In this document: one piece after another, positions 45,201 through 54,564 of the stretch
How the letters are laid out: each line of letters begins with the position of its first letter
How positions within the stretch are numbered: the first letter of the stretch is position 1
Assembly: GCA_944474755.1 (NCBI GenBank)
Contig: OX104120.1
Span: forward strand, 43,690,067 to 43,754,066
Direction of reading: 5' to 3'
From: Limnoperna fortunei
Lineage: Eukaryota > Mollusca > Bivalvia > Mytilida > Modiolidae
Length of the DNA stretch: 64,000 nucleotides
Program-made: the position numbers and the translations under genes
The notes under the pieces: model-generated
Database searches by the model: none
What the model saw: only the letters and a program-made list of their open reading frames with translations
Told to the model about the DNA's origin: nothing

Positions 45201-46263
45201 AAAGTAACTGGTCGCGGGAATCAACGAATTTTTTTTACAAAAAATTAAAAATTGAGTAACTATTTCAGTTTTGGATTCTTTGATTCATAATAATCAGCTA
45301 TGATAAAATAAACGATGTCTAAGTATGTAATATAACTTTAAATCTGTTTGGTAAATTTCAGAATGGTCGACGTAAACTGTTCTCGTAATAGCTATTGTTT
45401 AAAGTAAAATCTAGTTGATATAGGTTACTAAATAAAGACATGTTCAAAATAAAGTCAAACAACTTTTATTGATACAAAGATCATAACAAACATCAATGCG
45501 TTATTATGTTATTTTCTTATCATAATGCATCGCCAAAGTTTTTTTATTCTTTAATTAGAACGGCAGGAAACATCCTTTAAACTAGATCTTTTTTACTGAA
45601 TAGACCATGACTTTCTGTCTACGTCACAAAGTGCACACCCCGTGGTAAATATTGTCAATAAATGGGCGTACATACGCAATTTTACCACCTTCAATTTACT
45701 CTAGAAGCGTTACAATTGACAATATCAAAAGGCAAATATCTTAGTCTTTATTTAATAAATATCATATCAAATTTATATTTTTACGAAGCTTCTTATTAAT
45801 AACATTATACAAATGTATTAAAAATAATATTTTTGTTTATTAAAAGAGCCTAGATGGCCTAGTGTTAAAGATTGTCATTCAGTATTGAGTACCATTGTGA
45901 TGAAACTGAAGTTCCGGTTGCATCTAACTATATCCTTAATTGACAAGGATTGGGATTTTCCTCTTAAAGTCGTTAGTTTTCGCTAGGTACTCAATAAAAT
46001 ATAGACGTCACTATATTGCTGATAATACTTGTTTTTAATCCAATAAAATTTTAATTGGTTACTAAGAGTAAATACAATGATTATTGACAGAAACAATTTT
46101 ATTTCTGAACTTTAAATAAATAACAACTGATAATCTTACTTGGTGATCTCCCAAATTTCTCAGCCAGCTGCAATAAAACATCACTGTCTCCAAACAATAG
46201 CATTACCAGTGTAAATATAAACCATGCCATGAATATGTTGAATATTTCATACAACAAACCCAT
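35557..46263 (-). CDS. DHRS7-like short-chain dehydrogenase/reductase, seven exons, last exon not found
   Basis: DHRS7-type enzymes are membrane-anchored NAD(P)(H)-dependent oxidoreductases of the ER acting on carbonyl or steroid-like substrates. Exons on the minus strand are 46,263-46,140, 44,030-43,881, 41,959-41,853, 41,338-41,146, 38,659-38,613, 38,332-38,218 and 35,695-35,557. All are GT/AG and all phases agree, giving 291 codons; human DHRS7 has 339. Exon 1 encodes a hydrophobic N-terminal anchor ([17 protein letters not shown]...). Then come TGASSGIG (52-59), NNTG (133-136), the strongly DHRS7-like [12 protein letters not shown], catalytic S186, Y199 and K203 (YAGSK), and CPGPVYSN (228-235). 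Exon 7 gives [20 protein letters not shown] then VWIAPNPLL. About 40 C-terminal residues are missing. Exon 1 begins right after a TTTTTAG acceptor, so a 5' UTR exon lies further upstream. Introns carry the SINE array. A paralogue starts at 62,980. Confidence 0.9.
35700..38212. other. DHRS7-like intron 6
   Basis: AT-rich and without a supported second gene. Short trinucleotide ATA/TAA runs occur near 35,720-35,750. A phrase resembling the 59-kb repeat (GAAAAACCAAAAACAATAAC) lies near 37,610-37,640. Confidence 0.45.
38690..40890. repeat. Array of a SINE-bearing unit in both orientations, forming a large palindrome
   Basis: The family-2 SINE (B-box GAGTTCGAATCCC, body CAGTGTTGGGCTTAATTTGT) occurs on the minus strand at about 38,690-38,890, 39,290-39,470, 39,735-39,915 and, as a fragment, 40,217-40,310. 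It occurs on the plus strand at 40,310-40,470 and 40,700-40,880. The two middle minus copies sit in a longer direct repeat of period about 446 bp that includes AGTCACAGTAAGTAAATTAT and GTCTAAGTATTGTGACAACC. The same longer unit appears inverted at 40,420-40,873, so 39,300-39,760 and 40,420-40,873 are inverted arms. An 80-codon frame is preserved in both arms (39,385-39,627 minus, 40,546-40,788 plus), differing at a single residue. It is a repeat by-product. Confidence 0.9.
39177..39206. repeat. (AT)n dinucleotide run
   Basis: About 28 bp of alternating AT inside the SINE-bearing array. A shorter TATATA run lies at 40,870-40,890, at the end of the last plus-strand copy. Confidence 0.9.
40908..40975. 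repeat. 18-bp perfect inverted repeat
   Basis: TATAAACATACATTATTA (40,908-40,925) is the exact reverse complement of 40,958-40,975, with a 32-bp loop. It lies just past the right end of the SINE-bearing palindrome and about 170 bp downstream of DHRS7-like exon 4. Confidence 0.85.
41575..41785 (+). mobile_element. SINE (family 1), plus-strand copy lacking its head
   Basis: It begins at the B-box GTTGCGGGTTCGAGTCTCAA and continues CAAATCTTAATTGACAAGG, 'TTTCTCCGGGTACTCC' (the last part doubled), CAGCTGAAAAATTGATG and CGGCGTTAAGCCCCATTC, ending CAAACAAACAAAC near 41,780. The A-box region is replaced by a TATATA run. It lies in DHRS7-like intron 3, between exons 3 and 4. Confidence 0.85.
42478..42743 (-). 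mobile_element. SINE (family 1), full-length tRNA-derived copy
   Basis: On the minus strand it starts GGGGGCCTCGGTGGCCGAGT, a clear tRNA-Leu/Ser-type A-box region, and has a B-box complementary to GAGAATCGAACCCGCAATC about 60 bp in. A conserved body follows (complements of CTTGTCAATTAAGATTGAAG, GGAGAAAACCCCCGACCTG and TTTTTCAGCTATATCATGG). The 3' tail is (CAAA)n. This is the best reference copy for the decayed ones at 3.65, 10.9, 19.4, 21.7, 34.0, 41.6, 45.9, 59.6 and 63.2 kb. Resemblance to published bivalve SINE families is likely but untested. Confidence 0.9.
42744..43880. other. DHRS7-like intron 2, no second gene
   Basis: Overlapping 94- and 97-residue frames on opposite strands (43,556-43,852) are basic, low-complexity sequence. 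The minus strand near 43,700-43,800 (GATGATTTTGTGTTTTTCGC) resembles the start of the corresponding intron of the paralogue (63,838-63,880). This suggests shared intron ancestry. Confidence 0.5.
44031..46139. other. DHRS7-like intron 1, with a SINE relic
   Basis: No other exon supported. A plus-strand family-1 SINE relic at about 45,845-46,020 keeps GCCTAGATGGCCTAGTG (A-box), TCCTTAATTGACAAGGATTG and 'CGCTAGGTACTC'. A weaker fragment lies at 44,088-44,145. Confidence 0.5.
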
Positions 46264-48535
46264 CTAAAAATATACAATTTACAAATCAAAAATGTTGTCA
46301 CATTTAAAGGAATGTTATTAGTTCTCGGCAACGGAAATTATCTCAATTTTTGGGAGGATTCTCTAATTGTCAGATGAGTTTTAATCCAGAATCTGCTTAT
46401 TCAATAAAATGTCATCAAAGCTACTTATGTCCATAATCCATAACACGATAAATAATCGATCACACTTAAAAAGCTGACCAATTAAGCCTAACAATACTAA
46501 GAAAAAGTTCTTTGATAGTTGTACAACACACATCATTTGGTTAAGATTATCATGGATTACAATTTTGAGTAAGGAGAAATCAAATGTATGGTTTGAGAAC
46601 CAAGCTCTACGGCAAAAAATTAGCAACCTTGTATGTAAACGTTTGAATCAAGCACACTTTGCCCAATATTAGGCCTATACCACTAAGAGATAATCTGCAG
46701 ATTTATCTGGTTTTGGGTTTTTTCATTTCTTTGTTTTTGTATTGTTTTTTTATTTATGGTTTCCTTTTTTTCCTGAAAATGTGATGTTGTAGAGAACCAT
46801 TTATGATAACTGACATTGTTTGAGACCCATTACACGATTTTTAAAACAATTGTGTTAAACACATTTTCGACAGTGTCGGAAGTTGACTTTATTTTTTGTA
46901 CAGTCATAGATTTGATTCTCGTATAAAAATCATAAATGTCATGAGAATTTCCAAAAAAGTATTAAGGTAAGAACATCAAATAAAATTAAACAAATGATAA
47001 GTTTAAATCTGTACACATCATATAATGTTATTAATATCGGTCCTCAAACATTTCTTGTTTAATAAGGCTTGCAAATGTTTTGTTCGTAAAACTTTATTCA
47101 TTAGTACATACAGTGAGCAACTTTTAAAGGCAAAAGTGAATATTGAAAAAGAACAAACAAAAATTGAACAACATTTACTTAAGACTGCACGGTGAATAAA
47201 CATAACACAGTAGACTGTACATACATTATGTTTCAAAGTTTTTTTAAAAAAAACAAAAAGTACTTTATTTAAACATGAACTGTTGCCATTAGAGCAAAAT
47301 ATTTGGAGAAATTTCTTTGGGTATTGTTGACTCTTTAGTTGGTAACTGAGGCGACAACACATAAATATAGTTTTATTCGCGATGGAGGCACCGTTTGATT
47401 TTTAGGAGATAGTTTTTTACAGGTTCAGATTTTGAGCAGCGCAATCATTTTATTTATATTAATTTCAAACAATATTATTTTCTTTAATCATTATGCAGTA
47501 AGCATCTAATCACAATTCTTACAGTAGCTGTACTTTGAAACTTAAATTAAGGATAAATTAATGTTATGCCAAACATACTTACATGTTAAGTGGAGTTTAA
47601 TGTAGTATGAATGACTTTTAACTCACAAATCTGTACAAGATACTACACGATGCTCTTACTTTTTCCTACGTTAATGTCGTTATTTAATTATTTTGCCTTG
47701 CGGCCAAACTAACAAAAAATGCAAATACATATATGTATGACTTCCTGGTTTGACCATGCTTTTATATTTACAGGTATTCCACTTTAAAAAAAATCAAACA
47801 TCACCCCAAAAAAAAAAAGAAAACTAATATACAAAAAGTTATTTAATTATGTAAAAACAAATATAAAATAATAAAACATACAGCACTTTCAGATTCATGT
47901 CTATATATATTTAAATGTAAACAACACCTTAATTTGGCTTGATCGAACCTTTAACGAAGAAAATTTAAGACGATGAAGTAAGATATCACTCCAGATAAAC
48001 TCAAACACGTATATTTATTTGAACCCAACGGGAAAATAGAAGACGTTAAATAAAAATGTACTTATTTTCTTAAAATCTAATTCGTTTAAAGAAGAAAGTT
48101 GTCTTTTCTAAATCATTCATGACAAACAATGCACAGAGTATTTTCTCTTATGATTGTACTTATCTCTTTATTTGGACTTTATGTCATATAAAATCGGCAT
48201 ATACAATATACGATGTGATAAAAAATTGAAAAATGTACATAGAGTGAAAGTGCATTCATGATGAACGAATTTCTTATGTTTTGTGTAAACAAAGACAAAC
48301 AAAAGAGAAATATGTCAATTTCAACAAATTTTCAAGAAAATAATAAACAAGCCTATGGCGAGGTAAAAATAAAAGGTAAAAATATTTTTCTTGTTTTTAT
48401 GTATTTATTTCCAGCGCGACTTAGAAATCTTCAGCAAACAATGACATCTTAGTATTATTGTATACACCTTATAAAAGGTAAACAGTATGAACAGGCTGTT
48501 CTTTCACCAAGGAGTAAAATTAACAGCCTTTGTGT
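46264..48535. other. No gene recognised; upstream flank of the DHRS7-like gene
   Basis: The 81- and 114-residue minus-strand frames (46,381-46,626; 47,018-47,362) are Cys/Phe/Lys-rich and without domain likeness. The 5' UTR exon and promoter of the DHRS7-like gene should lie here but are not visible. Confidence 0.4.
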
Positions 48536-48850
48536 ACCAGTTCAAACATAGAATGAGCCCAGTAACTTTAGATGGACAAATTCTTCTGTAATGTTAGTAA
48601 CTTTGTTACTAAACAAATTAAACGTGATTTTATTGTATAAACTAGGATTTTGTTATATGTGCGGGTTTAAGCAAATTACAATTTTGTTTCGTTTTATACC
48701 AGTTCAAACATAAAATGAGCCAAGTAACTTTAGACAAATTCTTCTGTAATGTTAGTAACTTTGTTACTAAACAAATTAAACGTGATTTTTTTGCATAAAC
48801 TAGGATTTTGTTATATGTGCGGGTTTAAGCAAATAACAATTTTGTTTTAT
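48536..48850 (+). repeat. Two-copy tandem duplication, 162-bp period
   Basis: ACCAGTTCAAACATAGAATG... at 48,536 repeats at 48,698 with few changes (for example GAGCCCAGTAAC versus GAGCCAAGTAAC, and loss of GATG before GACAAATTC). Each unit holds a TGTTAGTAACTTTGTTACTAA hairpin. The second unit ends near TTGTTTTATT at 48,850. Confidence 0.92.
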
Positions 48851-49492
48851 TAATTTAAACAGTATTATTAATTATTGTTTGTTAGTGTTGACCATCAAAC
48901 TGATGAAACTGTTGTTTAAGCATGCTTGGTAACAAAGAACAAAGAAGGATGCATACTGTAAATAAAAGAAACTATTATACATTTTTATGTTTTCCTGTCA
49001 CGATGGACTGATCTCAAAAACACCATTAATAGCTACATTTATTGAAGTCAAAGACTTGAACCTATTTGTAGATGATCAAGCGTCTTTTTCGTAAAAGATA
49101 AAATCAGTTTTTGTCTGAAGTAATCATGACGTGATGTGACAGTTTCGTTTGGTCATTTGTTTGGGCTAGTTTACACGATAGAATAGCAATAGTCCTAAAT
49201 ATCATTAGCCAAAAGGATACAGAGTGTGCTTAAGTACAGTACAACACATGTAGTTGTCTGCAATTTTGATGAGTGTGATCAGCTGCCTGTTTTCCTCTAT
49301 AAGTTCTAAGCTAATAGCTTCGTCCTTATCTTTAGACCTCAAAAATCGATTTCTGAATGATGTGTGTTTAATATTTACAGATTTTAAATAACAAACTGCA
49401 AAATGTCAAAAGGTTAATGTAACTATAAGATGTTAAAAAAGTGGGAATTTTACAATAAAACGGCCAAAGACAACTAAACAGCTGTCATCTCC
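48851..49492. other. No gene recognised; left flank of the hAT element
   Basis: AT-rich with no supported feature up to the target duplication of the transposon. Confidence 0.4.
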
Positions 49493-49552
49493 AATGCCGC
49501 CAGGGGCGTAGCTAGAGTATCAATAAAATGTAGGCTAATTACGGCAGGGGGT

Positions 49553-49626
49553 CTGGGGGCCGCTCAAGGCCCCCAGCAGGTCCAGGGCAGAGCCCTGGTA
49601 TGGGGTCCTGGGGGGCGTAGCCCCCC
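49553..49626. repeat. Three GC-rich hairpins in the hAT subterminal region
   Basis: In succession: CTGGGGGCC...GGCCCCCAG (about 49,553-49,576), CCAGGGC-AGA-GCCCTGG (49,582-49,598) and GGGGGGC-GTA-GCCCCCC (49,610-49,626). They lie about 50-125 bp inside the left end, past the transposase 3' end, and differ sharply in composition from the AT-rich surroundings. They could be transposase-binding structures or a terminator-like feature. Their role is not known. Confidence 0.85.
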
Positions 49627-49872
49627 GGCCGAAAACGATTTTCACGATTTTTAAGTCCATATAATTCATTTTCTCTGCATTTAATTTGCTATAAACTTCA
49701 CCTCTAAATACTTTTATTTTAGCAGTAGAAAGTTTATCTGATTGAAATCTTACCATATTTTATAAAATAAATGATATCGGCATTCGCCTCGGGTACGATT
49801 TCGATGACTCGGATGTCCTGTCAGTGCATGATAACACTGTGTATCAACCACATTATACACTGTTTAATGTCT

Positions 49873-49958
49873 AGCTCAACGTTTACTGTACGTGGATACC
49901 AGGGTATTGGGATCTTAATCCCAATACATTGATATGCAAGTACAGTAAATGTTGAGCT
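49873..49958. repeat. Nested inverted repeat inside the hAT element
   Basis: AGCTCAACGTTTACTGTAC (49,873-49,891) pairs with 49,940-49,958 with one mismatch. Inside it GTATTGGGAT (49,904-49,913) and ATCCCAATAC (49,918-49,927) pair perfectly around a 4-bp loop. Together they form an 86-bp hairpin. It may be a small foldback element nested in the transposon. Confidence 0.85.
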
Positions 49959-50354
49959 TCCCTAAAAAACAGCGTATCAGTTTTAGTCACGTGGTTGTTA
50001 CACACTGGATAAGTGACTGTAAAAAATCATGTCGAAAATCAGTTTAGGCCTTTAACGCAACAGTAAACAGAGTGGGTTTGACGGACAAACAAACGAACAA
50101 ACAGACCGAAAAAAATATGTATTCCCAAATTTTTCGGGGACACAATTTAAATGAAATACTAGTATACCTAGTAAACCAAAAAGTAAATAAAGATCGTAAC
50201 TGACGGAAGGACGGAAAAGGGTAAATGAATATGAACTTTTTGCTGCTGCGATTTGGGGAAAAACTGATAAAAATTTGAAGTCAAAGCACCATTTATATCA
50301 AATCAACCAAGTACTAGTATTTCACATTATGTATCAAATAATAAATGTACAATG

Positions 50355-53300
50355 TCAGGCAAAATCTAAACGGCGGTTCTTAGAATTGATAAAATCGTCC
50401 AAGACTTTATTCTTGGTTATGGCTATTTGTCTGTGTATATGCATAAGTGACAAATTTGATAGTCTTTCGTCTCCCATCGTAGAGCGCAAATAGTTTTTCA
50501 CACGTCGCATTGCGCTGAAAGACCTTTCACTTGTAGCAGATGAAACGGGCATTGTAAGAAGAACTGATAAAATCTTATGTATGGACGGATACAAGTCAGC
50601 ATTCGCAGCTTTCAGTACGTCAATAAGCCGCTCAGGTTTCTCCTCCATTAGTCCACATCTTGCCTTCCAACGGTCTACCTCATCTGCGAAGTCCTTAAAT
50701 TGACCTATATCACTTTCGAATGCAGCGAAGATACGGTTAATGATCTCGGGACTTAAACTTTGGTGTCTTTTTGGACCAAGATAAGAAGCAAGAAACCTTT
50801 CTTCATTGCTTAAAACTCGGTTTGATATTTCTGAAACCAGATGGTCCAGAAATGTTAAATACAGTGAAACGCGCCAATAATCTTTCGAGGTCTGTGCAGG
50901 ATGATTTGCCCGATTTCTCTGCCTTCCGACAACTCTTGGGGTACTTGGTTCGATTTCGAATTCAGCTGCCATTTCGCATGCTTCCGTATATAACGCTTCC
51001 CAAACTTGGTCATCATTTCTTTCATTAGAAAGCCGACTTACAACTATCTTTGCCTCAGTAACAGCCTCAATCAAATCTATGTCAGGTTTTTGAAGATAGT
51101 TAGTAAGTGCTACAGTAGAACTCAGAATATGTCGGCTTTTTCGTCCCGGTCATTTTTCAGAGTCTGAAGAGCGGCAGCAACGACTGAGAAAGCGGCACGG
51201 AATGTAAAGAGCGCATCTGCCCGACTGGACCACCTTGTTTCGCACAAAGTGCGTAATTTGGAGCGGCGCGCCATCTCATCGCGCGCATTTTCATTTTCTT
51301 TCAATTCATCGGAAAATGCCAATAAACGTTTTGCAGAGTAGTCAAAACAAAATGCAATCTCTTGCACCGTCGACATCATATTTCTTACACATGGTTCCTT
51401 GCTACTGTGTACCAACGCTAAGTTGAGTTGATGAGCCTTGCAATGAATATATAATGCCTGAGGGGATGCCTCAAGTATTTTTGCTTGCACGCCATTATAT
51501 TTACCGGCCATGTTTGCCGCCCCGTCATAGCATTGTGCTCTAAGGTTTGCAATGTCAAGATTTACGTCGTTTAAGAATTGAACTATCATATCAGCCAACG
51601 GTTCACCTTTTACACTTTTAGCATGCCTGAATCCAATAAATTCTTCTCTTATTTCAAGATCTTCGTTTGTTCTGTGAAGAAATCGAACGCAAATTGAAAG
51701 CTGCTCTTTAGTAGCAACATTAGTGCACTCGTCGGCAATAACTGCAAAATACGTCGACCGACGACAGTCATCAATTATTTGATCCAATATTTGTTGCCCG
51801 CAAAAGTTTATTAGCTCATTTTGAATATCAGGCGAAAGGTAAGTAGATCGACTCCCTGACCGTAACGCTAACCAATCGGACAATGCTTGATCACCTTTCG
51901 CTATTTCATGCAAGATGGCCAGAAAGTTGCTCCTTTCCTCTATGTGACCCCTAAGTGGAATATTTTGTCGACCACAAAGTATTATAACATCGATAATTTT
52001 TGAAAGAGCATACCGATTTTCAGCAACTACTTTCTTGTGACTAGAAGAAATCATGCTAGCGACAGATTCGCGCTTTCCTTGTCGTGAATGAACAAAATTT
52101 TCTGCAGCTTGAACGGAACTTCTATGTTGTAATAGGCCATCGTGCCGTTTTGCAAGGGAGTTTATATTTTTCCAGTCATCTACTTCGCTCATGGAAAAGC
52201 TCTTTTCACGTGAATCGACAGGATTAAACAGGAAACATGGTGCACAAAAGACTGCATCAAGGGATCCAGTTGTATTCTTGCAAAAGTTTAGGCTGGAAAT
52301 ATCTATTCTGTGCACCAAACTTCCTAAAATTTATAGAGATTCAAAGCTTATAAACATTACTTTCATTGCTATAAATGCGAAAGGTTCTAAGCAGCTAAAT
52401 TACTGACCAAATGAACAGTTTACCTAATTGGCTTATTTTGCTATTAAATTGCCTACCTGTGTGCCAACATTCATCAAAGTCCGCAAAGTTTTAAAATAAG
52501 ACGTTTTAAAATTGTTAATGACGAACGACGGAAGCCAAGTGATAACATCAGCTCAAATGATCAGGTGAGCTTAAACTGTCTGTAGTTGAGGGTTGTGTAC
52601 TAAGTACTGGATTACCACAAGAAGAAAAAAATTCTACACGAGACGGCATGGCAGGTTGATGTATTTTTCTGAGTTTGGTGATCTGGTATATATAAACCAC
52701 CGGAAACTGCATGTGCTATGTGTAATATTATACAGAATATTGTCCAAATCGTTGTTCGCTTTACTGAACAGTTCTTTGAGGTTTCCAGGTATAGAGTCGT
52801 TGTTTTCTATGGTTTTACAAAGTGACTGTCGACATACATATAAAGGACATCAAGCGCGACCATTCAGGGTAATACAAATTGCAATGCAATCATAAAAAAT
52901 CTATAAAAGATATGAAGCATAATATAAGTGGGTGTGGAGAGATGGTGGTGCGGGAGACCGAGAGTAGGGGGAGTTTAAAGGGAGGGAAGTGGGAGCGACG
53001 GGATGGAAAGAGGGGACGGGAGTGTAGAAGCAGGGGGAAACGGGAACCGAGGAGGCGGGAACTGGGAGTCGATGGGCGGAAACCGAGAGCCAGTTGAATA
53101 CAGTTATTGTAAATTAACGGTATTTTAGGCAAAATTTCCACTAGCCTACAGTTTGGGTACCCCGCGATCTACTATAATTATAAATTTTTGGTAACGATAT
53201 GAACTAAAGCTTTTTTTAAGGAAACGAAGGAAACGAAGAAATACATTAGGGGCAATCAAATCTCGAAGTCCATAAACAAGACAATTCAAAGCCGATCGAA

Positions 53301-54004
53301 AAATTAGGAAAAAAAAACTAATTTACGGAGTCACTGGGGATAAGCTCCATCGACAGCAAATCTTCACTCAGATTCCCTAATTTTCAAAACCGATTCATAA
53401 CAAATAGATATACTCCCAAAATACTTAAATTATTTTGATAGGTTACAACTATTTAACAATACAAAAATTAAGTCGTGTACCTTGGATAGAACTTTTTGGA
53501 AATATATGCGATGTGGAAGGAAAGACAGACAGGGTTTAGTTAAGAGCTCTCTGAATTGCAGAACACTGATTAGGTCAGGCTACCAGCTTGAACCTTAATT
53601 TCTTCTTTTTTTAATCTTTTTCCATGTTCGTTTTCAAATTCACATTTTGAATATATTAGGATAAGTGCAAAATGGTAAAATATAATACTGATGCAATACC
53701 TTGCTGGAAATTTGAAGTCGAATGCCTGTGTCCATTTTGTATGAATAATGTCTAATCTGTCCTTATCATTCAGATCTTTGTTACGATAATCTGCTAAGTC
53801 CGGAAAATCACACCGCACACTACAGGTGCCACTAACAACTGAACTAGTTGTAGAGCTTGACAATTCTGGCCCCTCATTTATAGTCTCTCGGACGCCTGTG
53901 TCCAAAATTGGATTAGGTGGACCTGATTCACCTTCTATTGGGGTGTCTGACTCACTTTCTTCAGATATTCTTTTTCTTTTAGTTTTGACAACAAATTTAT
54001 CCAT
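50355..54004 (-). pseudogene. hAT transposase (DUF4371 / ZMYM1-like), two exons, broken by frame disruptions
   Basis: Exon 1 (54,004-53,700) starts MDKFVVKTKRKRISEE and includes DFPDLADYRNK and FKFPAR. It ends at a CAAG/GTATTG donor. Exon 2 starts at 52,323 after TTTTAG and continues in phase (KFGAQNRYFQPKLLQEYNW), then meets a stop. The TTF-type finger core (LDAVFCAPCFLF) follows in another frame, which fits a short deletion that is not a multiple of three. That frame runs about 390 codons through the DUF4371 region (VIADECTNVATKEQL, CYDGAANMAG, IHCKAHQLNLAL) to a stop at 51,122. The C-terminal frame then carries the hAT dimerisation block (MPVSSATSERSFSAMRRVK) and ends at 50,355. The second break fits a 2-bp AT duplication. 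The element is thus probably non-autonomous. It could be mobilised in trans, since both termini are intact. Confidence 0.9.
52925..53095 (+). repeat. Purine-rich tract in the transposase intron
   Basis: About 170 bp, nearly all G and A on the plus strand (GGGAGACCGAGAGTAGGGGG, GGGAGGGAAGTGGGAGCGAC and similar). It looks like an expanded degenerate GGGA repeat. The opposing 72- and 83-residue frames over it are composition artefacts. Confidence 0.8.
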
Positions 54005-54564
54005 CTTAAGAGAGAGTTATGTACCTTGTAACACATTACGGGAAGAACAATCTCGGAAATGGAAAAGGAATGATTGTCGGAATTTGGTACGCGCACGATC
54101 TGTAACTTTTATAAATTGAATTTTCAATAATTAATACAAGTTAACAACCGACCGCTCGATTAAAAAAAGCAAATTTGAGTGTAGGCTATAGCCTACTTTA
54201 GCCTTACGTAGCTACGCCCCTGGCCGCATACTAAAATATTACAACTGTGTAACTGGATCAGATTCATAAACCATTGTAAATCAATGAATGATAATAGGAA
54301 GAGGAATCGTGCTAATAATAAAGTAAAATCACAAATAAATTAACGCATAATTCAATATACTGGTTTCATTATGGATATTAAAGGATTTATATATTTGGTT
54401 AGTTACAGCACAAATGGTTATATTTCAATGTTTACATTGTTACAACTTGTTGATCCTCATGTTTCTTCTGGATAGTAACTCAATACTATATACATGGTTT
54501 GTCATGGAATTTTTTAATCATAATATGTTCTGTGCAAACACATTTACGTGTTGTCTTTATGTAA

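Larger units (their letters stand above)
49501..54222 (-). mobile_element. Structurally complete hAT-type DNA transposon (4.7 kb)
   Basis: The ends are a 14-bp perfect terminal inverted repeat, CAGGGGCGTAGCTA (49,501-49,514), and its complement at 54,209-54,222, starting with the CAG typical of hAT elements. A GTAGGCTA motif recurs just inside both ends. Flanking GCCGC (49,496-49,500 and 54,223-54,227) fits a 5-bp target duplication, shorter than the canonical 8 bp. Inside, on the minus strand, is a two-exon transposase gene of the DUF4371/ZMYM1-like group (see 50,355-54,004). Confidence 0.92.

Noticed and set aside
52879..53141. Arg/Gly-rich (plus) and Ser/Pro-rich (minus) frames in the transposon
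   Set aside because: They follow from the purine-rich tract in the transposase intron and not from a coding sequence.
49493..54230. An 8-bp target duplication for the hAT element
   Set aside because: The eight bases on the left (AATGCCGC) and right (GCCGCATA) do not match. Only the inner five (GCCGC) agree, so a 5-bp duplication is reported instead.
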